This document shows, in pieces, positions 18,301 to 24,795 of a DNA stretch of 64,000 nt. Location of the stretch: contig NZ_JAHBAY010000024.1 in assembly GCF_018499875.1 (NCBI RefSeq), positions 1-64,000 on the forward strand. Reading direction: 5' to 3'. The stretch's first letter is position 1, and every line of letters starts with the position of its first letter. This DNA is from Kineosporia corallincola (lineage in GTDB: Bacteria; Actinomycetota; Actinomycetes; Actinomycetales; Kineosporiaceae). Below the pieces are notes generated by a model. The model did not search any database and was not told where the DNA came from. It saw nothing but the letters and a program-made list of their open reading frames with translations. The translations under genes were made by a program, and so were the position numbers.

Positions 18301-19923
18301 CAGTACCGTTACGGATATGGGGGCACTGGGAAGAACGCCCATAGTAACCAGAATTTCACGCTGGATTTCGGGCAAGGATTGAAAGCTGTCATTAATGATT
18401 GCAGTCATAGAACGTTGGCCAACTTTGAGAGCTGTCATCGTTAAGATGGGATCAGCTAAAATTTGGAAGTACCGTTCTACATTCATTTTCGGCTGCCGAG
18501 CCAATCGAGCAGCCGCGATGGCGATGGCCAGAGGAGAGCCGCTGCACGCCTCCCCCAACTTCAGACGGTCAGCAGCTGTCAACTGGTCACCGACAACGGT
18601 TGCAACCAGAGCGGCGGCATCAGCAGCAGGCAGAGGGAGAAGTTCGAGTACGATCGGAGACAAGTCAAGTAGTCCGCTGAGGCGTGATCGGCTAGTGCAA
18701 ACGAGGTCTACATCCAGTCCAAGATGGACGAACTCCCGTAAGCACTCTTCCTGGCGAACACCATCGAGAAGTACGACTGTCCTACCCGCATGGGTCAGAC
18801 GCGAGAGTTCGGCTGTCCGTTCCAGTGGCGGGCCTTCGATAGGCCTGTCAGGTGGGACCAGAACCGCGAGGAGCGAGTCAACAATATCCTGGCCAGTTCG
18901 AAAGTCCTCCGCCTGTAATACCGTTGCCCTTACTTCCGGGAGGTCTGCAATTGGGGCAAGCGCGTGACGCGCCAGACTTGTTTTTCCGATTCCGGGCTCA
19001 CCAGTTATCAGCACCAAAGCTGGTTGACCGGTATTAGTGGAACGAGAAACCAGTGATTCGCGAAGAACTCGCGCTTCATTCTCGCGCCCAATGAAGTTTT
19101 GCGGAGCGTAGAGGGTGGGGCTGGACGGGCGGTCAGATCTCCATCCCGCAGGCTGTACTTGGGACCGCAGGAGGTCACGTGCTTGCTCCATTGAGATGGT
19201 TCGGCGGTCTTGCTCCGCGGTGGCCAGACGATCCCTTACCGTCTTGGTGAAACCAGCTAGCCAGATCGTCCGCTCATCAGGAGTAGGTGGACGATCTGTC
19301 GAGGCATGCACAATGCGGGCCAGAAGAGCTGTGTAACGCGATTCTGCGGCCCGTCCGTCCATCCCCCACGACTCGAGCACCGCTGCGAGTTCCCGAACCG
19401 CCTTATCTGATATATGTGCGCGGTGCGGCAATCCAGTCGTCATTGAGAAAACGGCAAGGAAGTCTGAGGTTTCTTCAAGCGTAATTTCGAGGGATTGCGC
19501 CACTCGCTGTATTTCAGAGTTCATGTCACTAGCAGATGGATTCTGCAAAAAAAACCGCAGCTTTGGGTCCGCACCACCGCTGGTTTCAAAGGTGTATTGG
19601 CCTCGGCGTTCCATGCCGACCCAAATCGTGTGCAAATCTTTGAAGATCCTCGTTTTCAGTAGCTCGGCCAAGCTCCAAGGCGGCTGGCTGGGCTCTCGAT
19701 GTTTGACGGAAACGAACTCAACGTCCCCACCTGGCTCCTTAAGAAGTGCGTAATCGGTACTCCACTCGGTCACCACGGACGTGATGTCACTGTCGCGAAG
19801 ATTGCGGATGATTCTTAGCGCCACGCACTCGTGCTGATACTCGAACCAGGCCATGGTTTCGGGGCCGGTGTTCCGCATGTCCCGATGTAACGCAGGGTGA
19901 TGATCCGCTCCGCTCCTAGTCAT
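15307..19923 (-). CDS. NLR-like STAND defence protein with nuclease-like N-terminus
   Basis: A 1538-residue protein, probably a single-gene anti-phage sensor and effector. Residues about 20-210 look like a DUF4297/Cap4-type PD-(D/E)XK nuclease: EYQHECVALRIIRNL near 25, then DVEFVSVKHRE near 68-78, giving an E/D...E-x-K pattern. The STAND NTPase has a P-loop, GEPGIGKTSLA, near 305-313, a Walker B-like TVVLLDG near 380 and an arginine-bearing CTSRSRL. Residues about 620-1300 are TPR-like helices, the usual sensor part. A C-terminal domain begins with CFAC near 1337 followed by HLAC, a possible zinc site, which I do not recognise. Base composition is clearly more AT-rich than the neighbours and there are rarer codons such as ATA, so recent acquisition is likely. 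ATG 19923 or 19878 could start it; neither has a strong binding site. Confidence 0.85.
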   Translation of the reverse strand: MTRSGADHHPALHRDMRNTGPETMAWFEYQHECVALRIIRNLRDSDITSVVTEWSTDYALLKEPGGDVEFVSVKHREPSQPPWSLAELLKTRIFKDLHTIWVGMERRGQYTFETSGGADPKLRFFLQNPSASDMNSEIQRVAQSLEITLEETSDFLAVFSMTTGLPHRAHISDKAVRELAAVLESWGMDGRAAESRYTALLARIVHASTDRPPTPDERTIWLAGFTKTVRDRLATAEQDRRTISMEQARDLLRSQVQPAGWRSDRPSSPTLYAPQNFIGRENEARVLRESLVSRSTNTGQPALVLITGEPGIGKTSLARHALAPIADLPEVRATVLQAEDFRTGQDIVDSLLAVLVPPDRPIEGPPLERTAELSRLTHAGRTVVLLDGVRQEECLREFVHLGLDVDLVCTSRSRLSGLLDLSPIVLELLPLPAADAAALVATVVGDQLTAADRLKLGEACSGSPLAIAIAAARLARQPKMNVERYFQILADPILTMTALKVGQRSMTAIINDSFQSLPEIQREILVTMGVLPSAPISVTVLSAALQLNIHEILRKSSPSDLEGELFDLCESNLIEQIDDQRFRLHDLIYSFARTQAFAQYDANTRLHMVKQTCLSYARVFATSEDPGRTFEISEMEADRQGALHIIVEASRLELWNDSIDLVGPLTSFLVLRGHWRDMQIMYEQVHAGAQATNNASWMTAALFNLAQASQRLGRTNAALDLYRQAHQAALESDDYQILALTRLALGRLLLQAGQSSAAIDVVRPSLGILRELGTNDEIAQALHLIGEAYVVSGHLRAGKRYLRNAARLSEKHLANTAPHPEAASARWMSGIADSLSEEQILAALAQVRKRGHRNGEAELVLALGKIQERLDPTPTRAILSYYEAIEKFRETNLVGSLVQALYLYGRALRNSPRHPEAIASLSESVDLAIQVGNAPQAVMSMNSLADIYSEIGHEELVEALHSDAVSIAAQTGNFVLVASVEQARGRHLFLRGRMRQAAETFAKASDILTQLGPSDTLSHCRSSHAEALVNSGEAVQAGKILERLLLQDPQYLSDQTRAFTLRVLARVYLERNLLNEAVKAIDDSIKRARESRSPLEHVQSLAMRANILRRQEKYDDAIRDYEAAFNQAQELGQLQIMLRVMANRASMYQYMDDTEKAEQEIRRLLGFCEKLKISGLEASLNNSLGAILMDKGDEVAAASHFACAREIATQQGNQKLAATAGLNEARSTLSWAPERSSKAAASAVALFSGFEDWTSAARALSAQVRADELTDQTQGLKTHLQRATVGIPRPLADALYELLYGEDVEVSLQDSMIRTKIEVLSLVKKSEQQRMIDRLRTSRQTCFACSLIIPPEDSSNLMALTSEKAPGQTFFQLAHLACASSSVLHTKEVYFRKTLFDVECCYFRPGRAALVIDCHGGWSINSEGCISDPILDLFRSHGFIEGESYMSRLAHSSKLSDTALSATLTGANFRLKNGSNIIFSTHLDFYDHWRLALRKGTIDMLVGRGLSGLVSDDPANLVAAIERGEVVAGQVPIRLLKP

Positions 19924-20001
19924 GGGGTCACCGTAGTGGCCGCCACCGACAAAACGGAGCAGCGCTGAGGTGGGACTGTCGCGTAAACGGCATTGAGCTG
20001 A

Positions 20002-20911
20002 TGTCATCCTGTTGAATCAACCTGCCAGGATGAGGGTTTGGATGGCGTTCACCAGGCTGGTGGCGTGGTGGGGGCTGGAGCGGATCTTGCGCAGGACCCG
20101 CCAGTTCTTCAGCTGGGAGTTGGCTCGTTCCCCGATGGCCCGGATCCGGGCGTGGGCGGTGTTGGCGGCCTTCTGGCCAGCGGAAAGAGGTTTCATCTTC
20201 CGGGTGGCGGGGTCCTGGCGACGGCTGCGCAAGGGGGTCCGGACGTTCTCGGGTGAGCCCTGGTAGGCGGTGTCGGCGAAGGCCATCACCTTGGCCTTGG
20301 CCAGTTCGGCCAGGATCTCGTGGTGGCGCGCGGCCTTGATGTCGTGGACGGAGCCGGGAAGGGCGGGTGAGACCCAGATCAGCCGGCCTGCGGGGTCGGT
20401 GATGACCTGGACGTTCACGCCATGTGCTTTCCATTTCCCGCTGTAGAACGGGCGATCTCGCTTCGAGGCCATCATGACCCGGTCGATCCGCAGCAGGCTG
20501 CCGTCCAGGATGACGAAGGCCTTGCCCTGGGCGACCTCGATCGCCTGCTCGAGCGTGGGTGCCATGGCGGCCAGCAGGTCGATGCCTTCGCGCAGATACC
20601 GGTAGACGGTACGGATCCCGATGCCGAAGCCGCAGGCCAGATCGGCATACGTCTCGCCCTTACGCAGATGGGCCAAGACCAGCAGAGCTTGCCGGCCGGA
20701 GTCCAGGATCCGCCAGCGTGAGCCCATCTCGCGGCGCAGACGACGGATGGCAGCGGACAGCAGATTCAAGGCGCGACTGGACACAGCCATGCCCGACGGG
20801 TAGGAAAGCATGTGGAGCCCCTGGCGGTGCGGATGATCTAGACAATCCCCGTCCTACCAGGGGTTTCTTCGCGTCCGGCGCCCGGGGTCAGGCACCAAGA
20901 TCAGGATGACA
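20002..20911 (-). mobile_element. IS5-family-like insertion sequence
   Basis: A transposase gene is framed by a 10-bp inverted repeat, TGTCATCCTG, at 20002-20011 and 20902-20911. The element is about 910 bp. I see no direct target duplication. The left end sits beside the 5' end of the NLR-like gene. Confidence 0.7.
20017..20811 (-). CDS. IS5-family DDE transposase
   Basis: A 264-residue transposase. An N-terminal helix-turn-helix (YADLACGFGIGIRTVYRYLR, about 57-76) is followed by the catalytic segments VILDGSLLRIDR (about 98), MAFADTAYQGSPENV (about 180) and the terminal glutamate in IGERANSQLKNWRVL (about 229). The length suits the family and no frameshift is visible, so it may be active. 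It ends six bases inside the left inverted repeat. Confidence 0.88.
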   Translation of the reverse strand: MLSYPSGMAVSSRALNLLSAAIRRLRREMGSRWRILDSGRQALLVLAHLRKGETYADLACGFGIGIRTVYRYLREGIDLLAAMAPTLEQAIEVAQGKAFVILDGSLLRIDRVMMASKRDRPFYSGKWKAHGVNVQVITDPAGRLIWVSPALPGSVHDIKAARHHEILAELAKAKVMAFADTAYQGSPENVRTPLRSRRQDPATRKMKPLSAGQKAANTAHARIRAIGERANSQLKNWRVLRKIRSSPHHATSLVNAIQTLILAG

Positions 20912-21009
20912 AAGGCTCATTGGCGCACGAACGGTGTTCGAACCTGCCGATTTCCAGTGAATCGCGTTCTATGTGATCCTGATCCCGGTATGCTGTTGAT
21001 CTTGCTGGA

Positions 21010-21262
21010 GTGCTGTTTCCTGGGGTGGCCGTCGCGGTGGAAGGGGTGCTCGAGGATGGGGACGGGCTGCGGATCCAGTTGTTCTCCATGGTGGTGGACG
21101 CACCGTGTCCTTCATCTGGTTCTCTCTCACGCCGGGTTCATGGCTGGTGTCGTCGCCGGTTGAAGGATGTTGCGATCGCAGGCAGAAAGTTGTTGCTGGA
21201 GCTACGATCTCGTAGGCTGGCGTGCGTCGAGGTTTCCTGTGTTGGAAGGACCTTCCGGGGAG
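21010..21262 (+). pseudogene. Truncated N-terminus of an ISL3 transposase
   Basis: In frame from GTG 21010 the translation runs LFPGVAVAVEGVLEDGDGLRI, then APCPSSGSLSRRVHGWCRRRLKD and VGRTFRGADP. This is the zinc-finger N-terminal domain of an ISL3 transposase, with the second cysteine of the first CxxC changed to serine. Everything after about residue 85 is missing. By chance the frame continues into the HD gene downstream, giving a misleading 296-residue ORF. Confidence 0.75.
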
Positions 21263-21351
21263 CAGATCCCTTGTCTGACCCGGCGATGGGCGGTGGATCA
21301 GGGTTCAATTGGCCAATCAGCTTACAGGACCATTTTGCAGTGACCACTCCG

Positions 21352-21900
21352 ATGAGTGCCCAGCAACTTGCGGAAAGCCAACTGCTGAATGCCCTTCCTC
21401 GTCGCTGGCAGCACTCATTGGGGGTCGCCCAGCGAGCCCGACAACTGGCGCCGCTGGTGCAAGACCAAGCCGAAACCCTCGAGGCGTCCGCGGTCCTCCA
21501 CGACGTCGGGTACGCCCCGGACCTCGTGGACACCGGGTTCCACCCGCTCGACGGTGCTCGGTTTCTTCGATCAATCGGAGTTGATGAGCTGGTCGTTCGT
21601 CTTGTGGGGAACCATTCCTACGCGCTTCTCGAGGCCGAGGAACGCGGCCTGCGTGAGGTGCTCAGTTCCGAGTTTCCTCTCGTCGATCAGCCGCTACTGG
21701 TGGACGCGTTGGTGTTCTGCGACATGACCACCACGCCCGACGGCCTGCCGACCAGCTCTGAGGAACGGGTCGGCGAGATCTTGTCCCGCTACGGGCAGGA
21801 GAGCATCGTCGGCCGGTTCATCCGCCGGGCCGCTCCGGAGATCCACGCCAGTGTGGAACGAATCCGGACGGCCGCCGCAACCGCGGGCCTCGTGCTCTGA
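21352..21900 (+). CDS. HD-domain phosphohydrolase
   Basis: A 182-residue metal-dependent HD protein. The motif set is RWQHSLGVAQRA near 16, then the diagnostic LHDVGYAPD near 46, and HPLDGARFLRSIG with a later GNHSYALLEAEERGL. These are typical of small HD hydrolases acting on nucleotides or phosphoesters. The start is ATG 21352, or GTG 21340 adding four residues; upstream in-frame sequence belongs to an ISL3 relic. It is convergent with the NUDIX gene that ends at 21905, four bases away. Confidence 0.8.
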   Translation: MSAQQLAESQLLNALPRRWQHSLGVAQRARQLAPLVQDQAETLEASAVLHDVGYAPDLVDTGFHPLDGARFLRSIGVDELVVRLVGNHSYALLEAEERGLREVLSSEFPLVDQPLLVDALVFCDMTTTPDGLPTSSEERVGEILSRYGQESIVGRFIRRAAPEIHASVERIRTAAATAGLVL

Positions 21901-21904
21901 GGCA

Positions 21905-22372
21905 TCACCCGAGGTAGGGGTAGGTGCCTGCCAGGTAGTGGCCGATCTGCTCGTGCATGCTCGGATGAATGTCGAGGTCGGTCAGGTGCTCGGGGTTAAC
22001 CCAGCGCACGCCGTCGGCCTCGTCGTTGATGGTGGGCTCGCCGCCGATCGGGCGGCCGATGTAGGCGACCTCGAACTGCTGGCGGACTTCGCCGTCGGTG
22101 TAGGCCACGATGTGGGACGGGTTGGAGTAGACCCCGAGGAAGCCGGTCACCTCGGCGATGATGCCAGTCTCTTCCTCGCACTCGCGCACCGCGCACTGTG
22201 CGGCGCTTTCGCCGATGTCCTGCGCGCCGCCGGGGAGCGCCCATTGGCCGGTGTCGCGGCGTCGCTGCAGGAGGATCTCGCCGACTTCGTTGACGACGAG
22301 CAGGTTGCTGGCCGGCACCAGGGAGTTGGCCTTGGGGGCGGTGTTGTCGTAGTAGTACTCGGTCCTGCCCAT
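21905..22372 (-). CDS. NUDIX hydrolase
   Basis: A 155-residue pyrophosphohydrolase. The complete NUDIX box lies at about 50-72: GGAQDIGESAAQCAVRE followed by CEEETGI, fitting G-x5-E-x7-R-E-x2-E-E-x-G. Flanking text (LLQRRRDTGQWALPGG before, FEVAYIGRPIGGEP after) is typical of nucleotide-sugar or oxidised-nucleotide subfamilies. The start lies 10 bp after the stop of the XRE-PLD gene, so the two are co-transcribed. Substrate unknown. Confidence 0.88.
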   Translation of the reverse strand: MGRTEYYYDNTAPKANSLVPASNLLVVNEVGEILLQRRRDTGQWALPGGAQDIGESAAQCAVRECEEETGIIAEVTGFLGVYSNPSHIVAYTDGEVRQQFEVAYIGRPIGGEPTINDEADGVRWVNPEHLTDLDIHPSMHEQIGHYLAGTYPYLG

Positions 22373-22382
22373 GGTGGTGCTC

Positions 22383-23132
22383 CTACTTCTCGGGCGCCCA
22401 GGGACGCGTGGTGCTCCAGATGGCGTCGAAGCTCTGCTCGTACCGGTTGAACCATTCGGCATCGGTGCCGTCGGTCCGTCTGAGCTGGAACAGCGGGTTG
22501 GCGCTGGCGGGCTGTCCCCAAACATGCGGGTTGACCAGGAGCTGGTCGTCGTACCGGAAGAGCGAGTTGTACAGCGTGGTGTCGTGCAGGTGGACCTCGC
22601 AACCGGGGCGACCCACGAGCGTTCGGTAGTACGTCAGCGACGCGCGGATCTTGGCGGCCAGGCTCTCACCGATTCCCTCTTCCTCGCCCCTCAACCGGAC
22701 AGCCTGGCCTTCCGGATCTCCGAAACACAGCCGGACGCGGGCACCGGCCTCGGCACGTTCTTGCAACATGCGGGCGATGTGCGGGTTGGTCTGGGCGAAG
22801 AAGGTGCCGGAGAAGACCAGCACGTCGATGTGCTTCGAGGCCCCTCGCAGCAGCGCCAGCCACAGGTCACGTGGAACGCTGGCGCGGTTGGCGAAGGTCG
22901 CCACGATCTCACTCGTCGCAGCGGAAGCTCCTGCCACGTTGTCCGGTGCCTCGGGCCAGAGGTGCTCCTCATCCAGGCCGAGCAGGTGGGCGATGCTCCA
23001 GCGGTGCCGTCGTTGGGGCACACGTCCGCTGACCCATCGGCTGGCGGTCTTGGGATCGACTCCGCACTCGGCCGCGACTTCTGCCACGGTCAGCCCCCGT
23101 TGCACCAGAGCGGAACGCAATCGCTCGTTCAC
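22383..23132 (-). CDS. XRE-type regulator with phospholipase D-like region
   Basis: A 249-residue protein with an N-terminal helix-turn-helix (LVQRGLTVAEVAAECGVDPKT then ASRWVSGRVPQ, residues 9-41). A globular domain beginning near 80 (DLWLALLRGASKHIDVLVFSG) resembles the PLD-like C-terminal region seen in many actinobacterial XRE proteins. A full HKD motif is not evident, so the domain may bind rather than cleave. It is divergent from the HAD gene across about 96 bp, which may contain promoters for both. Confidence 0.8.
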   Translation of the reverse strand: MNERLRSALVQRGLTVAEVAAECGVDPKTASRWVSGRVPQRRHRWSIAHLLGLDEEHLWPEAPDNVAGASAATSEIVATFANRASVPRDLWLALLRGASKHIDVLVFSGTFFAQTNPHIARMLQERAEAGARVRLCFGDPEGQAVRLRGEEEGIGESLAAKIRASLTYYRTLVGRPGCEVHLHDTTLYNSLFRYDDQLLVNPHVWGQPASANPLFQLRRTDGTDAEWFNRYEQSFDAIWSTTRPWAPEK

Positions 23133-23228
23133 TCAGCACAGCAAACCGAAGTCTCGTATCGGGCGCAAGAACGCATTTCAGCCACCCTGCACTCGCTGCG
23201 CACTGGTGGCGTCCTACGCTGGGGCAGC

Positions 23229-23918
23229 GTGCCGCTCATCGTGCTCTGGGACATCGACCACACGCTGATCGAGAACAACGGCGTGAGCAAGCAGATCTAC
23301 GCCGATGCCTTCCGACGGCTGACCGGCCAGCCATCCGCCCACCGGGCGAGGACGGAGGGACGAACGGACAGGCTGATCTGCCGACAGATGTTCCTCGACC
23401 ACGGTCTCGAGCCTCCGACCTGGGACGTCATCGGGCCCGCCTTGGAAGCTGCTGGGGCAGGTTTGGAAGCAGAACTGGCTCGCAGGGGCGAGGTGCTTCC
23501 CGGCGTTCGAGACGTCCTCACCCTCGCGGCGGCGGAGCGGAACTTCGTCTCGTCCGTCCTGACGGGCAACATCGCGGCCAACGCCATGGTGAAGCTTCGT
23601 GCCCTTGGGCTGGATCACCTGCTGGATCTGGAGTGCGGGGCCTACGGCGAGCACTCTGAGGATCGCGGAGCACTGGTCGAGGTTGCGAGGAAGCGGGTCC
23701 ACCAGCAGCACGCCCTGCCGCTGACCACTCCGGTTGTGCTCATCGGAGACACGCCAAGGGACGTTCAGGCCGCGCACGATACCGGGGCGCATGTAGTCGC
23801 CGTCGCGACCGGCGTGGACAGCGCCGAAGCGCTCCGGATGGCCGGGGCTCGCATGGTGCTCAGCGACCTTCGCGAGAGCTCCCGTCTGATCGACCACCTG
23901 CGCTCGCTTGCCCTCTGA
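23229..23918 (+). CDS. HAD-superfamily phosphatase
   Basis: A 229-residue hydrolase. GTG 23229 gives a start a few residues before motif I, LWDIDHTLIE, the nucleophile-bearing DxD-like segment. Motif II is SSVLTGN near 117 and motif IV is VLIGDTPRDVQAA near 178, with a cap between them. The upstream open frame crosses the divergent XRE gene and is not real. The substrate is unknown; such phosphatases often sit with NUDIX genes in actinobacterial accessory clusters. Confidence 0.85.
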   Translation: MPLIVLWDIDHTLIENNGVSKQIYADAFRRLTGQPSAHRARTEGRTDRLICRQMFLDHGLEPPTWDVIGPALEAAGAGLEAELARRGEVLPGVRDVLTLAAAERNFVSSVLTGNIAANAMVKLRALGLDHLLDLECGAYGEHSEDRGALVEVARKRVHQQHALPLTTPVVLIGDTPRDVQAAHDTGAHVVAVATGVDSAEALRMAGARMVLSDLRESSRLIDHLRSLAL

Positions 23919-23925
23919 GCGCGTG

Positions 23926-23949
23926 CGGGGACGTTCCAGGACGTCCCCG
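23926..23949 (+). terminator. Hairpin after the HAD gene
   Basis: A 9-bp perfect stem (CGGGGACGT at 23926-23934 with its complement at 23941-23949) begins 7 bp after the stop codon. Confidence 0.75.
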
Positions 23950-24322
23950 AAACGTCCCTTGGCGAGGTTCGTCGTCCCCGTTTTCTAGGGCACTCTCTTT
24001 GAGTCGCCGGAGGCCGAATCCCTCCTCGGCCGCCGACGTACAGGAGAGCCCAACTTCGAACGGTGTGATCGTGAGGCCGACCCGTGAGTAGCTCTCTCTG
24101 AGCGGCCCTCTGTATATAGGTGGATTTCGAAAGTGACTGCTACTTAAGCAGGTAGAGGTGCTTCAACGAGATGTTCCGGAGTTCGCCCGCTACACGAACT
24201 GCAGTGATCGTTAGAGTGGCCTCCGCTCATTCGTGGCGCAGTAGAGCCGCGCCGAGCGTTGACCCGTGATGGCTCAGGATGCGGCCGTCACTCGTTCTCA
24301 AGCCACCGCGAGAGGTTCTGGC
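23950..24322. other. Gap before the NUDIX-radical SAM operon
   Basis: These 373 bases hold no supported gene and are AT-richer than their surroundings near 24100-24200. This is the likely promoter region for the peptide-modification operon that follows. I cannot point to a specific promoter with confidence. Confidence 0.45.
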
Positions 24323-24757
24323 ATGCCTGAAAAGGTTTTCAAGGAAAAGGTCCTCGTCTACGTCGTTCGCGACGGGAAGCTCCTGGTGTTCCGACACACG
24401 GACTACAGCTACGAAGAGGTCGGCATCCAGGTGCCGGCCGGCAGCATCCGGCCCGGCGAATCTCCTGAGGCAGCTGCTCTTCGTGAGGCCGCGGAGGAGA
24501 CCGGGCTTTCGGACTTCAAGATCGTCCGCAAACTCGGTGAGATCGACTACGACATCAGCCCCTACCGCTTCGAGATCCAGCATCGTCACGTCTTCCAACT
24601 CGAACTGACGCAGTCGACTCCCGACCGCTGGATGAGCCAGGAGGACCACGACGGCGAGCAGGAGCCCACGCACTTCGAGTGCTTCTGGATTCCGGTGGAA
24701 GCCGCTCACATTCTCCAGTCGGGTCAGGGAGCCCTGCTGGGGAACCTTTACGAGTAG
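24323..24757 (+). CDS. NUDIX hydrolase at the head of the peptide operon
   Basis: A 144-residue protein from ATG 24323, which has GAGAGG at 24310-24315; the upstream ATG at 24269 is less well placed. The NUDIX box is at about 39-61: GSIRPGESPEAAALREAAEE followed by TGL, with a slightly altered first glycine context. The strand before it (KVLVYVVRDGKLLVFRH) is typical. The stop is 38 bp before the radical SAM start, so the two are probably co-transcribed. Confidence 0.85.
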   Translation: MPEKVFKEKVLVYVVRDGKLLVFRHTDYSYEEVGIQVPAGSIRPGESPEAAALREAAEETGLSDFKIVRKLGEIDYDISPYRFEIQHRHVFQLELTQSTPDRWMSQEDHDGEQEPTHFECFWIPVEAAHILQSGQGALLGNLYE

Positions 24758-24795
24758 GACCAGACCAGCCGTTCATCGCTGCAAGGAGGCAGGCG

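Noticed and set aside
19998-20915. Short target duplication for the IS5-like element
   Set aside because: The 3-4 bases outside the 10-bp repeats (CTGA and AAGG) differ.
20930-20960. tRNA T-arm-like GTTCGAACC word
   Set aside because: No cloverleaf can be drawn around it; it stands alone between an IS end and an ISL3 relic.
22371-23918. A 515-residue plus-strand frame covering both the XRE-PLD and HAD genes
   Set aside because: The first half is antisense to a well-supported XRE gene; the HAD protein starts at GTG 23229.
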